DNA of 32,408 nt from Streptomyces longispororuber (GCF_014656095.1 NZ_BNBT01000098.1:1-32408); one strand, 5' to 3'. Positions 1 to 8,156 are shown, counted from the first letter of the stretch. Numbers and translations: made by a program. Notes: generated from the sequence alone by a model not told the origin.

Positions 1-41
1 CGCGGGCCCGGCCCTGTCCGGTGGGTGGCGGGCGGCCGGGG

Positions 42-875
42 TCAGCGCCCCCGGGCCCGCAGGCGCCGGGCCCCCACCACCAGGGCTCCGCCGGCGAGGA
101 GGAGGGCGCCGGCGGTGACCCCGAGCCCGCGCAGGAACCGCGGGCCGGTATGGGCGAGTTCGCCGGGGTGCGGCCACGCGGAGCCGCCGTATCCGGCGAT
201 GTCGAACGGGTAGTCGTCGGACTCCCCCACCCAGTCGCCGTCGTCGCCGCGGCGCTGCACGACGGCGGCGCTCGCCACGACGCGGTCGGGCGTGGTGTCG
301 GAGGTGAAGGCGAGCCGCACCGGGACGGTCAGCGCCCCGCCGGGCCGGACGGTGAACCCGCCGGTACCGTCGTCGAGCACGCCGACGGTCTCCCCGCGCC
401 CGCCGTCCTCGAAGTCCACCGGGTGCCAGCGGCCCCCGGCGCGGAACTCCAGCCGCACCTGCCCGGGCCGGAGCCTGCCCTTGCGGTCGACGAGGACGAC
501 GACGGGGTGGACGCGGTCGCAGGCACGCGCTGCGGTGTTGACGAGCCGGAGCGACCAGCGGCCGTGCCCGCCGCCCGCCTCGTAGAGGCCGGGGCCCTTG
601 CGGACGCGGGCGGCGACGGGGAAGTCGGCCGGGACGAGGGCGGAGCAGGCGGCGTCGCGGCCCGCAGGACCGGCGTGACCGACGTGACCGGCGGGCCGCG
701 CGGAGCCCTGGCCCCGGGCGTGCCCGGGCAGTTCGACGGGCCGGAGGCGTTCCGCCTGCTGCACGCCGGCCCACGGCAGGGGGGTCGCGGCGGCGGCCAC
801 GGCCGTGGCGGGGACGAGCGCGGCGGGTACGAGCGCGGCGGTGAGGCCTGTGGCCAGACGGCAGCGAAGTCGCAT
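42..875 (-). CDS. secreted protein with C-terminal LAHTG sortase signal
   Basis: The 277-residue protein has an N-terminal signal peptide (basic MRLRCR, then an Ala/Val-rich core to about residue 30). At the C-terminus is LAHTG (240-244), followed by a hydrophobic segment (about 247-268) and the basic tail RRLRARGR. This three-part ending is a cell-wall sorting signal, and LAXTG is the motif used by the class E sortases of Streptomyces. No sortase gene is visible in the window. The middle is a beta-rich extracellular region (about 75-225) with no enzyme motif that I recognise. The ATG at 875 is preceded by AAAGG eight bases upstream. The function is unknown; surface display is inferred from the anchor. 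Confidence 0.85.
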   Translation of the reverse strand: MRLRCRLATGLTAALVPAALVPATAVAAAATPLPWAGVQQAERLRPVELPGHARGQGSARPAGHVGHAGPAGRDAACSALVPADFPVAARVRKGPGLYEAGGGHGRWSLRLVNTAARACDRVHPVVVLVDRKGRLRPGQVRLEFRAGGRWHPVDFEDGGRGETVGVLDDGTGGFTVRPGGALTVPVRLAFTSDTTPDRVVASAAVVQRRGDDGDWVGESDDYPFDIAGYGGSAWPHPGELAHTGPRFLRGLGVTAGALLLAGGALVVGARRLRARGR

Positions 876-939
876 GCGGGACCTTTGCTGAACAGGGCGG
901 GGCGGGGTGGGCGCGGGTCGAACTCACGCCCGGTCGGGC

Positions 940-966
940 CCTGTTGCCCCGCCGGGAGGCAACAGG
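940..966. terminator. 9-bp inverted repeat between ROK gene and LAHTG gene
   Basis: CCTGTTGCC (940-948) and GGCAACAGG (958-966) are perfect complements around a 9-base loop. They lie in the 209-bp gap between the 3' end of the ROK gene and the start of the LAHTG gene, both on the minus strand. No T-run follows, as is usual for actinomycete terminators. The repeat could end ROK transcription or be a protein-binding site upstream of the secreted protein gene. Nothing else is seen in this gap. Confidence 0.5.
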
Positions 967-1084
967 TCGTGGCCGAGACCTTGCCACGCGCGCGCACCGC
1001 CGCGCCGCCGCCACCACCCGTGCGGGCCGATTGTCCGCCCGAATACCCCCGAACGGCCCATCGGGCCGCGCACCGCCGACGCGG

Positions 1085-2482
1085 TCAGGCCCCTCCCGCC
1101 CGCCCGAACAGGGGCGCCAGGACCAACTGCGCGGCGCCCTCGGCGACCGAGCGCTCCCCGCCGGGCGCGAGCGCGACGCCGACCTGCGTACGCGCGCCCT
1201 CCCGGCGGGTGCGCGCGGCGACGGCGGCCCGGACGCCGCGCACGAAGACGTCCTCGGCCGCGGCCACCGTGCGCCCGCCGAGCAGGACCCGGTCGATGTC
1301 GAGGAGCGAGACCAGGTTGCCCGCGCCGGTGCCGAGCACGCGCGCGGCCTCGTCCAGGTCGCCGCGCGCCACGGCGGCCAGGCACAGCGCCTCCAGACAG
1401 CCCCGGTCACCGCACTCGCACGCGGGCCCGTCCAGGAGCACCACCTGGTGCCCGAACTCCCCCGCGCCGGTACGGGCACCCCGGTGGAGCCCGCCCCCGA
1501 GCACGAGCCCCGCGCCGAGCCCGGTGCCCAGGTGCAGATAGGCGAACGACTCCGCGCCGCCACCGCTCAGCGCGAGCCCGAGCGCGGCGGCGTTGGTGTC
1601 CTTGTCCACGACGACGAGCAGCCCGAGCCGCGCCGCGAGCGCGTCCCGCAGGGGGTAGCCGTCCCACGCCGGGTAGCCGGTGACGCGGTGCAGCACACCC
1701 CGTACGTGGTCCAGGGGCCCGGGCAGCGCGACCCCGACCCCGAGCACAGCGACCGGAAACCCCTCCACCTGCCCGCCCCCGGACACGTGGACCTCCCGGC
1801 CCGCGGCGACGGCTGCCCCCTGGGCGGCACCCATCGGGGCCCCCGCAGCCGGGGCGGCCTCTGCCGGGGCAGTTCCCGCCGGGGTGCCTGGTGCCGGGGC
1901 GGCCTCCGCCGGAACATCCTCCGCCGCGGCGCCCGCTACCGGGGTGGTCACCGCCAGGCCGCCCGCCGCCGGGGCACCCTCCGCCCGGGCACCTCCCCCC
2001 AAGGCGCCCCCCGCCAGCACCCGCACCTCCCGGGCGACCAGTTCCACCACCGCCTCGACCCCGGCTGCGAAGTCCACCGCCGTGCGCCGTTCGGCCACCA
2101 CCCTGCCCGCCAGGTCCACCACCACGGCCACCAGCGCGTCCCGCTCCAGGTGGACGCCCACCGCGGCCCCCGCGCCGGGCACGAGGCGCAGTACGGTCGC
2201 CGGTTTGCCGCCGGTGGACGCCCGTCGGCCGGCGTCCGTGACCAGGCCCTCCGCCCGCAGCCGCGCCACGATCTTGCTGACGCCCTGCGGGGTCAGCCCG
2301 GCCCGCTCCGCGAGCTCGAGGCGGCTCACCCCCTCGTCCCCGGCCACGCGCAGCAGGTCGAGCACGACCGCGGCGTTGCGCCCCCGCGGCGGCCGGGCGC
2401 GCACCCCCGCGCCGCCCCCGTCGCCCCTGTCCGAAGCCGTGTCCGGACCCCTGCCCACACCGTTGCCGACACCCCTGTTCAC
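1085..2482 (-). CDS. ROK family transcriptional repressor
   Basis: The 465-residue protein has an N-terminal winged helix-turn-helix (about 36-83, with SRLELAERAGLTPQGVSKIV) joined to a ROK sugar-kinase fold. The kinase half shows the phosphate-binding run HLGTGLGAG (317-325), AGEFGH (340-345) and the ROK zinc motif CECGDRGC (Cys355, 357, 362). Such proteins are usually repressors whose DNA binding is released by a sugar or sugar phosphate. About 80 residues of Ala/Pro/Gly-rich, near-repetitive sequence (roughly 155-240) are inserted early in the kinase domain and are not typical of the family. The GTG start faces a divergent Gfo/Idh/MocA oxidoreductase across a 56-bp gap holding a perfect inverted repeat, so it probably controls that gene and itself. 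Confidence 0.9.
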   Translation of the reverse strand: MNRGVGNGVGRGPDTASDRGDGGGAGVRARPPRGRNAAVVLDLLRVAGDEGVSRLELAERAGLTPQGVSKIVARLRAEGLVTDAGRRASTGGKPATVLRLVPGAGAAVGVHLERDALVAVVVDLAGRVVAERRTAVDFAAGVEAVVELVAREVRVLAGGALGGGARAEGAPAAGGLAVTTPVAGAAAEDVPAEAAPAPGTPAGTAPAEAAPAAGAPMGAAQGAAVAAGREVHVSGGGQVEGFPVAVLGVGVALPGPLDHVRGVLHRVTGYPAWDGYPLRDALAARLGLLVVVDKDTNAAALGLALSGGGAESFAYLHLGTGLGAGLVLGGGLHRGARTGAGEFGHQVVLLDGPACECGDRGCLEALCLAAVARGDLDEAARVLGTGAGNLVSLLDIDRVLLGGRTVAAAEDVFVRGVRAAVAARTRREGARTQVGVALAPGGERSVAEGAAQLVLAPLFGRAGGA

Positions 2483-2506
2483 ACCCCCATTGTCGTCACC
2501 GCTTGC

Positions 2507-2531
2507 ACTTTGGCAACCGCGTTGCCAAAGT
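2507..2531. promoter_or_regulatory. perfect 11-bp inverted repeat, putative ROK operator
   Basis: ACTTTGGCAAC (2507-2517) and GTTGCCAAAGT (2521-2531) are exact reverse complements separated by CGC. The site fills the gap between the divergent ROK repressor (start 2482) and the oxidoreductase (start 2539), ending eight bases before the latter's ATG. Position and symmetry make it the likely binding site of the adjacent repressor. Confidence 0.8.
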
Positions 2532-2538
2532 GGGTTCC

Positions 2539-3618
2539 ATGACTCAAGGCAAGAACGACCTCCGCGTCGGCCTCATCGGGTACGGCCTCGCGGGCTCCGT
2601 CTTCCACGCCCCGCTGATCGCCTCCACCGACGGCCTCGCGCTCGACACGGTCGTCACGTCGAACGCCGACCGCCAGGCCGAGGCGCGCGCGGCGGGCGCC
2701 GCGCGCACGGTGGCGTCCGCGGACGAGCTGTGGGACCGCGCCGACGACCTCGACCTCGTCGTGATCGCGTCGCCGAACAAGACGCACGTGCCGCTCGCGA
2801 CCGCCGCGCTCAAGGCGGGCCTGCCGGTCGTCGTGGACAAGCCGCTCGCGGCCACCGCCGCCGAGGCCAGGGGCCTCGCGGCGCTCGCCGAGGAGCGCGG
2901 TCTGCTCCTGTCCGTCTTCCAGAACCGCCGCTGGGACAACGACTTCCGTACGCTGCGCGAGCTGATCGCCGACGGCGAGCTGGGCGAGGTGTGGCGCTTC
3001 GAGTCCCGCTTCGAGCGGTGGCGCCCGCGCCCCAAGGGCGGCTGGCGCGAGTCCGGCGACCCCGGGGAGATCGGCGGCCTCCTGTACGACCTGGGCAGCC
3101 ACGTCGTCGACCAGGCCCTGGTGCTGTTCGGCCCGGCCACGCGCGTGTACGCGGAGGCGGACGTGCGCCGCGCCGGTGCCGAGGCCGACGACGACACCTT
3201 CATCGCGGTCACCCACGCGAGCGGCGTCCGCTCCCACCTGTACGTCAGCGCCACGGCCGCCCAGCTCGGCCCCCGCTTCCGTGCCCTCGGCTCGACCGCG
3301 GGCTACGTGAAGTACGGCCTCGACCCGCAGGAGGCCGCGCTGCGCGAAGGCCGGCGGCCCGGCGGCGCGGCGGAGTCCTGGGGCACGGAGCCCGAGAGCA
3401 TGTGGGGCCGCCTCGGCTCCGGCGAGTCCCCGCTGACCGGCGGCGGTCGCCCCGTGCCCACGCTGCCGGGCGACTACCCCGCGTACTACGCGGCGGTGGC
3501 CGCGGCCCTGCGCGGCGAGGGCGACAACCCCGTCACCGCGCACGAGGCCGCCGCCGCCCTGGACGTCCTGGAGGCCGCGCGCCGCTCGGCCCGCGAGGGC
3601 GTGGCGGTGGACCTGTGA
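2539..3618 (+). CDS. Gfo/Idh/MocA family NAD(P)-dependent oxidoreductase
   Basis: The 359-residue protein opens with a Rossmann nucleotide-binding motif, VGLIGYGLAGSVFHAPLI. It continues with VVIASPNKTH and the family's EKP-type motif as VVVDKPLA. The C-terminal half carries GGLLYDLGSHVVDQALVLFG, where the conserved Asp/His of the substrate site lie. The family oxidises or reduces sugars, inositols and related compounds; the substrate cannot be read from sequence. I prefer ATG 2539 to the upstream in-frame ATG 2503, because 2503 would put the coding start inside the palindromic operator and the Rossmann strand follows MTQGKNDLR directly. The UPF0303 gene overlaps its stop codon by 4 bp. Regulation by the divergent ROK protein is likely. 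Confidence 0.93.
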   Translation: MTQGKNDLRVGLIGYGLAGSVFHAPLIASTDGLALDTVVTSNADRQAEARAAGAARTVASADELWDRADDLDLVVIASPNKTHVPLATAALKAGLPVVVDKPLAATAAEARGLAALAEERGLLLSVFQNRRWDNDFRTLRELIADGELGEVWRFESRFERWRPRPKGGWRESGDPGEIGGLLYDLGSHVVDQALVLFGPATRVYAEADVRRAGAEADDDTFIAVTHASGVRSHLYVSATAAQLGPRFRALGSTAGYVKYGLDPQEAALREGRRPGGAAESWGTEPESMWGRLGSGESPLTGGGRPVPTLPGDYPAYYAAVAAALRGEGDNPVTAHEAAAALDVLEAARRSAREGVAVDL

Positions 3619-4097
3619 CGCGCCCGGCGACGCCCGCCGCCCCCTCCGTCGAGGAACTGGAGGAGCAGGAGCGGCGCCTGACCCTGCCCCGGTTCACGTA
3701 CGACGACGCGTGGGCGCTCGGCTGCCTCCTGGTGGAGCTGGCCCGCGAGCGCGGCGCGCCGGTCGCGGTCGACATCCGGCGCGGCGGCCAGCAGCTCTTC
3801 CACGCGGCGCTGCCCGGCTCGGCCCCGGACAACGACGCGTGGATCGACCGCAAGCGCCGCGTCGTCGAGCGCTACGGCTGCTCGTCGTACCTGGTGGGCA
3901 GCAGGTTCCGGGCCAAGGGCACGACGTTCGAGGACTCCTCGCGCCTCGACCCCGACCGGTACGCCGCGCACGGCGGCTCGTTCCCGGTCAGGGTCGAGGG
4001 CGCGGGCGTCGTCGGCGCGGTGACCGTCTCGGGCCTGCCCCAGGTCGCGGACCACGCGCTGGTGGTGGAGGCCCTGGAGCGGTTCACCGCGGCCTGA
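3615..4097 (+). CDS. UPF0303 / heme-degrading domain (HbpS/GlcG-like) protein
   Basis: The 160-residue protein starts at a GTG overlapping the oxidoreductase stop (GTGA), so it is translationally coupled. Recognisable stretches are LTLPRFTYDDAWALGCLLVE, VAVDIRRGGQQLFHAALPG, DNDAWIDRKRRVVERYG and the C-terminal VGAVTVSGLPQVADHALVVE. These match the UPF0303 group often labelled heme-degrading domain-containing (GlcG/HbpS-like fold). The biochemical role of this subgroup is poorly defined. It is co-transcribed with a Gfo/Idh/MocA dehydrogenase, which suggests an accessory role in the same sugar pathway rather than heme handling; that is inference. Confidence 0.85.
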   Translation: MTRPATPAAPSVEELEEQERRLTLPRFTYDDAWALGCLLVELARERGAPVAVDIRRGGQQLFHAALPGSAPDNDAWIDRKRRVVERYGCSSYLVGSRFRAKGTTFEDSSRLDPDRYAAHGGSFPVRVEGAGVVGAVTVSGLPQVADHALVVEALERFTAA

Positions 4098-4123
4098 CGC
4101 CTACGGGCGCAGCCCCGCCCGCC

Positions 4124-5827
4124 TCACTCGTACCCGCCGGACCGGCGGCGGCGTACCGTCACCACGACCGTGACACCCGCCGCGACCAGCGCCGCCCCGA
4201 TCCCGCCGACGAGCGCGAGCTCCCCGGACGAGGTACCGGTACGGGCCATCTCGTCGGGGTCCTTCGTCGGCCGCGGGTGCGGATGCGTGGGCGTGTGCGA
4301 CGGAGTGGGCTTCGGCCCGTCACTGTCCGACGGGGACGGCGACGGCCAGGGGTCGTCGCTGTCGTCGGGCGAGGGCCACGGGTCGTCGCTGTCGTCCGGG
4401 GACGGCCACGGGTCGTCGCTGTCGTCGGGCGAAGGCCACGGGTCGTCACTGTCGTCCGGGGACGGCCAGGGGTCGTCGCTGTCATCGGGGGACGGTGAGG
4501 GGTCGTCGCTGTCGTCCGGGGAGGGTGACGGGTCGTCACTGTCGTCGGGGGACGGCGAAGGATCGTCGCTGTCGTCCGGGGACGGGGAAGGCTCCGGGTC
4601 ATCGCTGTCGTCCGGGGACGGGGAAGGCTCCGGGTCATCGCTGTCGTCGGGGGACGGCGACGGCGACGGATCGTCACTCTCATCCGGGGAGGGAGACGGC
4701 GACGGCGTCGGGTCGTCGCTCTCATCCGGGGACGGAGACGGCGACGGGTCATCGCTCTCGTCCGGAGACGGCGAAGGCGTCGGCGACGGCGTCGCGCACG
4801 ACGGCAGGTCCCCGGTGAACGGGTAGTTGTGGAACTCCTGGCCGCCCCCGGCCGCCGAGGTGTGGGTCAGCGAGCCCACGGTGAAGAAGCGCCCGTTCAT
4901 GCCGGGCATCCGCACGGTCGCGGTGCTGCCCGCCGAGCCCACGAGGACGCTCCCCGCGAACTGCGCGGAGCCGTTGAACTCGACGTCGGAGGCGTCCGGG
5001 AAGTTCCACAGGAGCCGCCCGCCCAGGCCGGGGAAACCGTCCACCCACGTGTTGATCTGGCGTACGTCGCCGTAGAGGTTGACCAGGACGGTGGCCCCGG
5101 CCGGGATGTCGGTGAAGGTGATGCCCTGCGTACCGCCGCCCGAGCTGGCCAGGTCGCGGTCGACCTCGAAGACCTGGAGCGCGGACGTGCCGTCGCCGTG
5201 GAAGACGGTCGCGGCGCTGCTGTAGGTCACGGTGCCGTTGGCCGCCCGGCGCTCGTCCCCCTCGTACGCGTAACAGCGGCTGGCCGCGGTCAGCCGCCCC
5301 GGCAGCGCCGCGTACGGGTCGGCGGCGCCCGGGTCCCGGACGGCTCGGGGGATGACCGTGCCGCTGAGGTCGTCCCCGTACTTGACGACGCCGTTGACCG
5401 AGCCCTCCTCGGCGAGCAGCCGCTGGCCCGGGGCGACGGTCAGGTCGTCGCCCGCGGTGAGGAAGTCGGAGCCGTTGGGCGGCGGTACGCGGGAGCCGAC
5501 CCCGGCGACGCCCACGTTGTAGACCTGCGAGGCGCCGGCCCGCTTGTTCATGTCGAAGTCGCCGAGCACGACGACCTTGCCCTCGGCCTCGGCCGCCGCC
5601 TCGCGGACGCGCATGTCCTCGCCGACGAAGATGTTGATGTTCTCGTCGCGGCCGGTGACCGGCCCGTTGTTGACTGCCGGGTACCGGTCCGGGCAGGCGG
5701 AGCCCTTGCACGGGCCGAGGCCGCCGGGCAGCGGGTCGGCGACACCCTGCCCGGCCGGCCCGCCGACGACTGCCGCGACCGCGACGGCCACGACAGTCGC
5801 TAGATACGCTGAGCTTTTTCTTCGCAT
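4124..5827 (-). CDS. choice-of-anchor A surface protein with SDDP stalk and MARTG anchor
   Basis: The 567-residue protein begins with the signal peptide MRRKSSAYLATVVAVAVAAVVGG. A choice-of-anchor A domain follows (about residues 40-330), recognisable by NINIFVGEDM, GKVVVLGDFD, VLVNLYGD, LLWNFPDA and SAQFAGSVLV. A long Pro/Ser/Asp stalk of 13 SDDP-type repeats comes next, then MARTG, a hydrophobic helix and the tail RRRRSGGYE. It is probably sortase-anchored through an LAXTG variant with Met for Leu. A GTG at 5854 is in frame, but the nine extra codons include TTA and ATA, almost unused in such genomes, and neither start has a good ribosome site. I therefore prefer ATG 5827. It is a likely adhesin or surface protein; ligand unknown. 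Confidence 0.88.
   Translation of the reverse strand: MRRKSSAYLATVVAVAVAAVVGGPAGQGVADPLPGGLGPCKGSACPDRYPAVNNGPVTGRDENINIFVGEDMRVREAAAEAEGKVVVLGDFDMNKRAGASQVYNVGVAGVGSRVPPPNGSDFLTAGDDLTVAPGQRLLAEEGSVNGVVKYGDDLSGTVIPRAVRDPGAADPYAALPGRLTAASRCYAYEGDERRAANGTVTYSSAATVFHGDGTSALQVFEVDRDLASSGGGTQGITFTDIPAGATVLVNLYGDVRQINTWVDGFPGLGGRLLWNFPDASDVEFNGSAQFAGSVLVGSAGSTATVRMPGMNGRFFTVGSLTHTSAAGGGQEFHNYPFTGDLPSCATPSPTPSPSPDESDDPSPSPSPDESDDPTPSPSPSPDESDDPSPSPSPDDSDDPEPSPSPDDSDDPEPSPSPDDSDDPSPSPDDSDDPSPSPDDSDDPSPSPDDSDDPWPSPDDSDDPWPSPDDSDDPWPSPDDSDDPWPSPDDSDDPWPSPSPSDSDGPKPTPSHTPTHPHPRPTKDPDEMARTGTSSGELALVGGIGAALVAAGVTVVVTVRRRRSGGYE
4337..4790. repeat. in-frame tandem repeat encoding the SPDDSDDP stalk
   Basis: About 13 degenerate copies lie end to end. 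The commonest unit is 30 bp and encodes SPDDSDDPWP or SPDDSDDPSP; some copies are extended by 6 bp with an extra SP. The four or five copies nearest the anchor end (DDPWP) are almost identical in DNA, while those nearest the domain vary more (ESDDPS, ESDDPT, DSDDPE). This suggests recent expansion at the wall-proximal side. It encodes a flexible acidic wall spacer. Confidence 0.9.
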
Positions 5828-5842
5828 ATACGGAAATATGCG
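5823..5842. promoter_or_regulatory. inverted repeat at the start of the choice-of-anchor gene
   Basis: CGCATA (5823-5828) and TATGCG (5837-5842) are complementary around an 8-base AT-rich spacer and overlap the preferred start codon (5825-5827). In this GC-rich genome such an A/T-rich symmetric element at a gene start is a plausible repressor site or a 5' RNA hairpin. No partner regulator can be assigned. Confidence 0.35.
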
Positions 5843-5981
5843 TAATACGGACACGGGGGCCGGGAGACACGCTCGGCACGGCCCCCATTGGGCCGATCGG
5901 CGGCGGGCCGGAACGAACCCCCGCGACCCGCTCCCACCGGGCGGCGGCGCCAGGAGGTGCCGGCGCCCGCCGGAGGGAACC

Positions 5982-6839
5982 TCAGGCCTGCTTCAGCTCC
6001 TGCCGCTGCCGCCCGAGCCCCTCGACCTCCAGCTCCACCACGTCCCCGGCCCGCAGGTAGGGCTTGGGCTCCGGGCGGCCGAGGGCGACCCCGGCGGGCG
6101 TGCCGGTGTTGATCACGTCGCCCGGGTACAGCGTCATGAACCGGCTGACGTACCGCACCACCTCCGCGACCGGGAAGATCTGCCGGGCCGTCGTGCCGTC
6201 CTGCTTCAGCTCGCCGTTGACCCACAGGCGCAGGGACAGGGCCTGCGGGTCCGGCACCTCGTCCGCCGTCACCAGCCAGGGGCCGAGCGGGTTGAACGTC
6301 TCGCAGTTCTTGCCCTTGTCCCAGGTCCCGCCGCGCTCGATCTGGAACTCGCGCTCGGACACGTCGTGCGCCACCGCGTAGCCCGCGACGTGCGCGAGGG
6401 CCTGCTCGGCCGAGTCCAGGTAGCGCGCGGTCCGCCCGATGACGACCGCGAGCTCGACCTCCCAGTCCGTCTTGGCCGAGCCGCGCGGTACGAGCACCGT
6501 GTCGTTCGGCCCCACCACCGTGTCCGCCGCCTTCAGGAAGACGACGGGCTCGGCGGGCGGCTCGGCCCCGGTCTCGGCGGCGTGGTCGTGGTAGTTCAGG
6601 CCGATGCACACGACCTTGCCGATCCGCGCTACCGGCGGCCCGATCCGCAGCCCGTCCGCGGCGAGCACGGGCAGGTCCCCGGCGTCGGCGGCGGCGCGGA
6701 CGCGGGCGAGCGCGGCGTCGTCGGCGAGCAGCGCGCCGTCGATGTCGGCCACGACGCCGGACAGGTCGCGCAGGGTGCCCGCGGCGTCGAGCAGCGCGGG
6801 GCGCTCGGCACCCGCCGTACCGACTCGCAGCAGCTTCAT
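5982..6839 (-). CDS. fumarylacetoacetate hydrolase family protein
   Basis: The 285-residue protein has a short N-terminal domain followed by the FAH catalytic fold: KVVCIGLNYHDHAAE, VFLKAADTVVGPNDTV, then DWEVELAVVIG with the metal-binding acidic residues, HDVSEREFQ, GKNCETFNPLGPWLVTADEV and TGTPAGVALG. The family cleaves or hydrates 2,4-dioxo acids in sugar-acid and aromatic catabolism (fumarylpyruvate hydrolase, 2,4-diketo-3-deoxy-fuconate hydrolase and relatives). The exact substrate cannot be decided here. The ATG at 6839 has AAGGGAG seven bases upstream; an in-frame ATG at 6920 adds 27 residues outside the family's usual N-terminus and is rejected. It is monocistronic between unrelated genes. 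Confidence 0.92.
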   Translation of the reverse strand: MKLLRVGTAGAERPALLDAAGTLRDLSGVVADIDGALLADDAALARVRAAADAGDLPVLAADGLRIGPPVARIGKVVCIGLNYHDHAAETGAEPPAEPVVFLKAADTVVGPNDTVLVPRGSAKTDWEVELAVVIGRTARYLDSAEQALAHVAGYAVAHDVSEREFQIERGGTWDKGKNCETFNPLGPWLVTADEVPDPQALSLRLWVNGELKQDGTTARQIFPVAEVVRYVSRFMTLYPGDVINTGTPAGVALGRPEPKPYLRAGDVVELEVEGLGRQRQELKQA

Positions 6840-6870
6840 GGTGTGTCTCCCTTGGTCGAGCCCGGCCCGG

Positions 6871-6912
6871 CCGATGGAGGTGCGGCACCATCGGAGGTTC
6901 GGCCGATCCTCC
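6871..6912. promoter_or_regulatory. two overlapping inverted repeats upstream of the FAH gene
   Basis: CCGATGG (6871-6877) pairs exactly with CCATCGG (6888-6894) across 10 bases. Directly overlapping it, GGAGG (6893-6897) pairs with CCTCC (6908-6912) across 10 bases. Both lie 30-75 bases upstream of the FAH start, in the promoter region, and are reasonable operator candidates. No regulator gene is adjacent, so the controller is unknown. Confidence 0.4.
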
Positions 6913-6974
6913 AAGCTCACCGTCCGCCCCGCAAGACCCCGTTCATGTACTGGACCGCCACACCCGGCCGGGCG

Positions 6975-7733
6975 CTACGCCGCGCCGACCGCAGCCCCCG
7001 CCGCCCCGTGCGGCATGTCCCGGTACAGCACCGCCCGCTCCACGGCGCTCCAGGTCGTGCTGGTGACGACGTACAGGGCGGCGGCCAGCGGCACGAACGC
7101 CACGGTGGCCAGCGTCATGAAGGACAGGAAGGGCATGAACTTGGTCATCGCGGCCATCGCCTCGGCCCCGGGCGCCTGCTCCCCGCCCGCCGGCAGGCCC
7201 GTGCCCGCGAGCTGACGCTTCGTACGCCGGTAGTTGAAGGTGGCGACGGCGGCGACGAGCGCGAAGAGCACCAGGTAGACGAGCCCGGCCGGGCCGAGGA
7301 CCCCGCCGTCGCCGAGCGCGTCGGCCCAGCGCCCGCCGAGCGGGGCGGCGAGCAGCTCGTGGTCGAGGAGCTCGTTGGCCTCGCCGCCGATGCGGGAGCT
7401 GGAGAACAGGTGGTAGAGCAGGAAGAAGGCCGGCAACTGGAACAGGCCCGGCAGGCAGCCCGCGAGCGGCGAGACCTTCTCGGCGCGGTGCAGGTCGAGG
7501 ACGGCCTTCTGGAGCTTCTCCGGGTTCTTGGCGTGCTTCTTGCGCAGCTCGGCGATCTGCGGGGCGAGCCGGGCGCGCGCCTTCTGGCCGCGCGCGGCGG
7601 CCCGCGACAGCGGGTGGACGAGCAGGCGTACGCAGGCCGTGACGGCGACGATGGCGGCGGCCATCGCGGAGCCGTGGAAGAGCGGGGCGAACAGGTCGGC
7701 GAGGTCCGCGACCAGGTCGGCGAAGAAAGACAT
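6975..7733 (-). CDS. YidC/Oxa1 family membrane insertase (short paralogue)
   Basis: The 252-residue protein shows the YidC/Oxa1 core: an N-terminal membrane helix, then RLLVHPLSRAAARGQ, the cytosolic helix PQIAELRKKHAKNPEKLQKAV, the stretch PLAGCLPGLFQLPAFFLLYHL, and later helices around 135-160 and 200-225. It is smaller than the main YidC encoded near the replication origin in actinobacteria, and lacks both a large periplasmic domain and a long basic tail. It therefore looks like a second, specialised insertase. GGAGG lies nine bases before the ATG. It sits about 100 bp downstream of a DUF6412 gene on the same strand, and the two are probably one operon. Confidence 0.9.
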   Translation of the reverse strand: MSFFADLVADLADLFAPLFHGSAMAAAIVAVTACVRLLVHPLSRAAARGQKARARLAPQIAELRKKHAKNPEKLQKAVLDLHRAEKVSPLAGCLPGLFQLPAFFLLYHLFSSSRIGGEANELLDHELLAAPLGGRWADALGDGGVLGPAGLVYLVLFALVAAVATFNYRRTKRQLAGTGLPAGGEQAPGAEAMAAMTKFMPFLSFMTLATVAFVPLAAALYVVTSTTWSAVERAVLYRDMPHGAAGAAVGAA

Positions 7734-7832
7734 GGGTGAGCCCTCCGGGGGTCTCGTCGTGCCGGGGGAAGACGTGCTGATCGGCAGGACGACCCGCGTG
7801 GGGGTCCGGAAGGAGGGGTGGAGCCGGGGTCC

Positions 7833-8156
7833 CTACGCGGCCGTCAGGAGGGGACGGCCGGGTGCTCGCGGACGCGTGCGGCCCCGGGCGTCGGGGGCGC
7901 GCTGCGGCAGGAAGGCGGTGCGCCGCTCGCGGTCGCGGATGGCGGTGCGGACCCGGGTGCGGGGCACGGCGGGCGCACAGCGCGCGGCGAGCAGGGAGCA
8001 CAGGGCGAGGGCGGAGCCCGCGGCGGCGGTCGCGGCGAACGCGACGGCGGCGGTGAGGCTGCCGGTGTCGGCGAGGACGGTCTCGACGAGGAGGACGAAC
8101 AGCATCAGGGCGGGCCGCAGGGCCGCGCCCCAGCGCTTGACCAGTTCCTTGACCAA
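7833..8156 (-). CDS. DUF6412-type small membrane protein
   Basis: The 107-residue protein has two hydrophobic segments (about residues 12-31 and 34-60) and a basic C-terminal half rich in Arg and Pro (RTRVRTAIRDRERRTAFLPQR). It resembles DUF6412 proteins, which I recall next to short YidC paralogues in Streptomyces. It begins with TTG, preceded by a strong GGGGAGG about seven bases upstream. Its location just before the YidC paralogue suggests an accessory or substrate protein for that insertase. The function is unknown. Confidence 0.75.
   Translation of the reverse strand: MVKELVKRWGAALRPALMLFVLLVETVLADTGSLTAAVAFAATAAAGSALALCSLLAARCAPAVPRTRVRTAIRDRERRTAFLPQRAPDARGRTRPRAPGRPLLTAA

Noticed and set aside
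944..2542. Long plus-strand open frame antisense to the ROK gene
   Set aside because: High GC removes stop codons from all frames; this frame has no domain and is a shadow of the ROK coding strand. Similar long shadows at 2479-3543, 4829-5803 and 27002-29938 are rejected for the same reason.
4337..4790. Possible CRISPR array from regular 30-bp repeats
   Set aside because: There are no unique spacers; the units abut and encode the SDDP stalk in frame.
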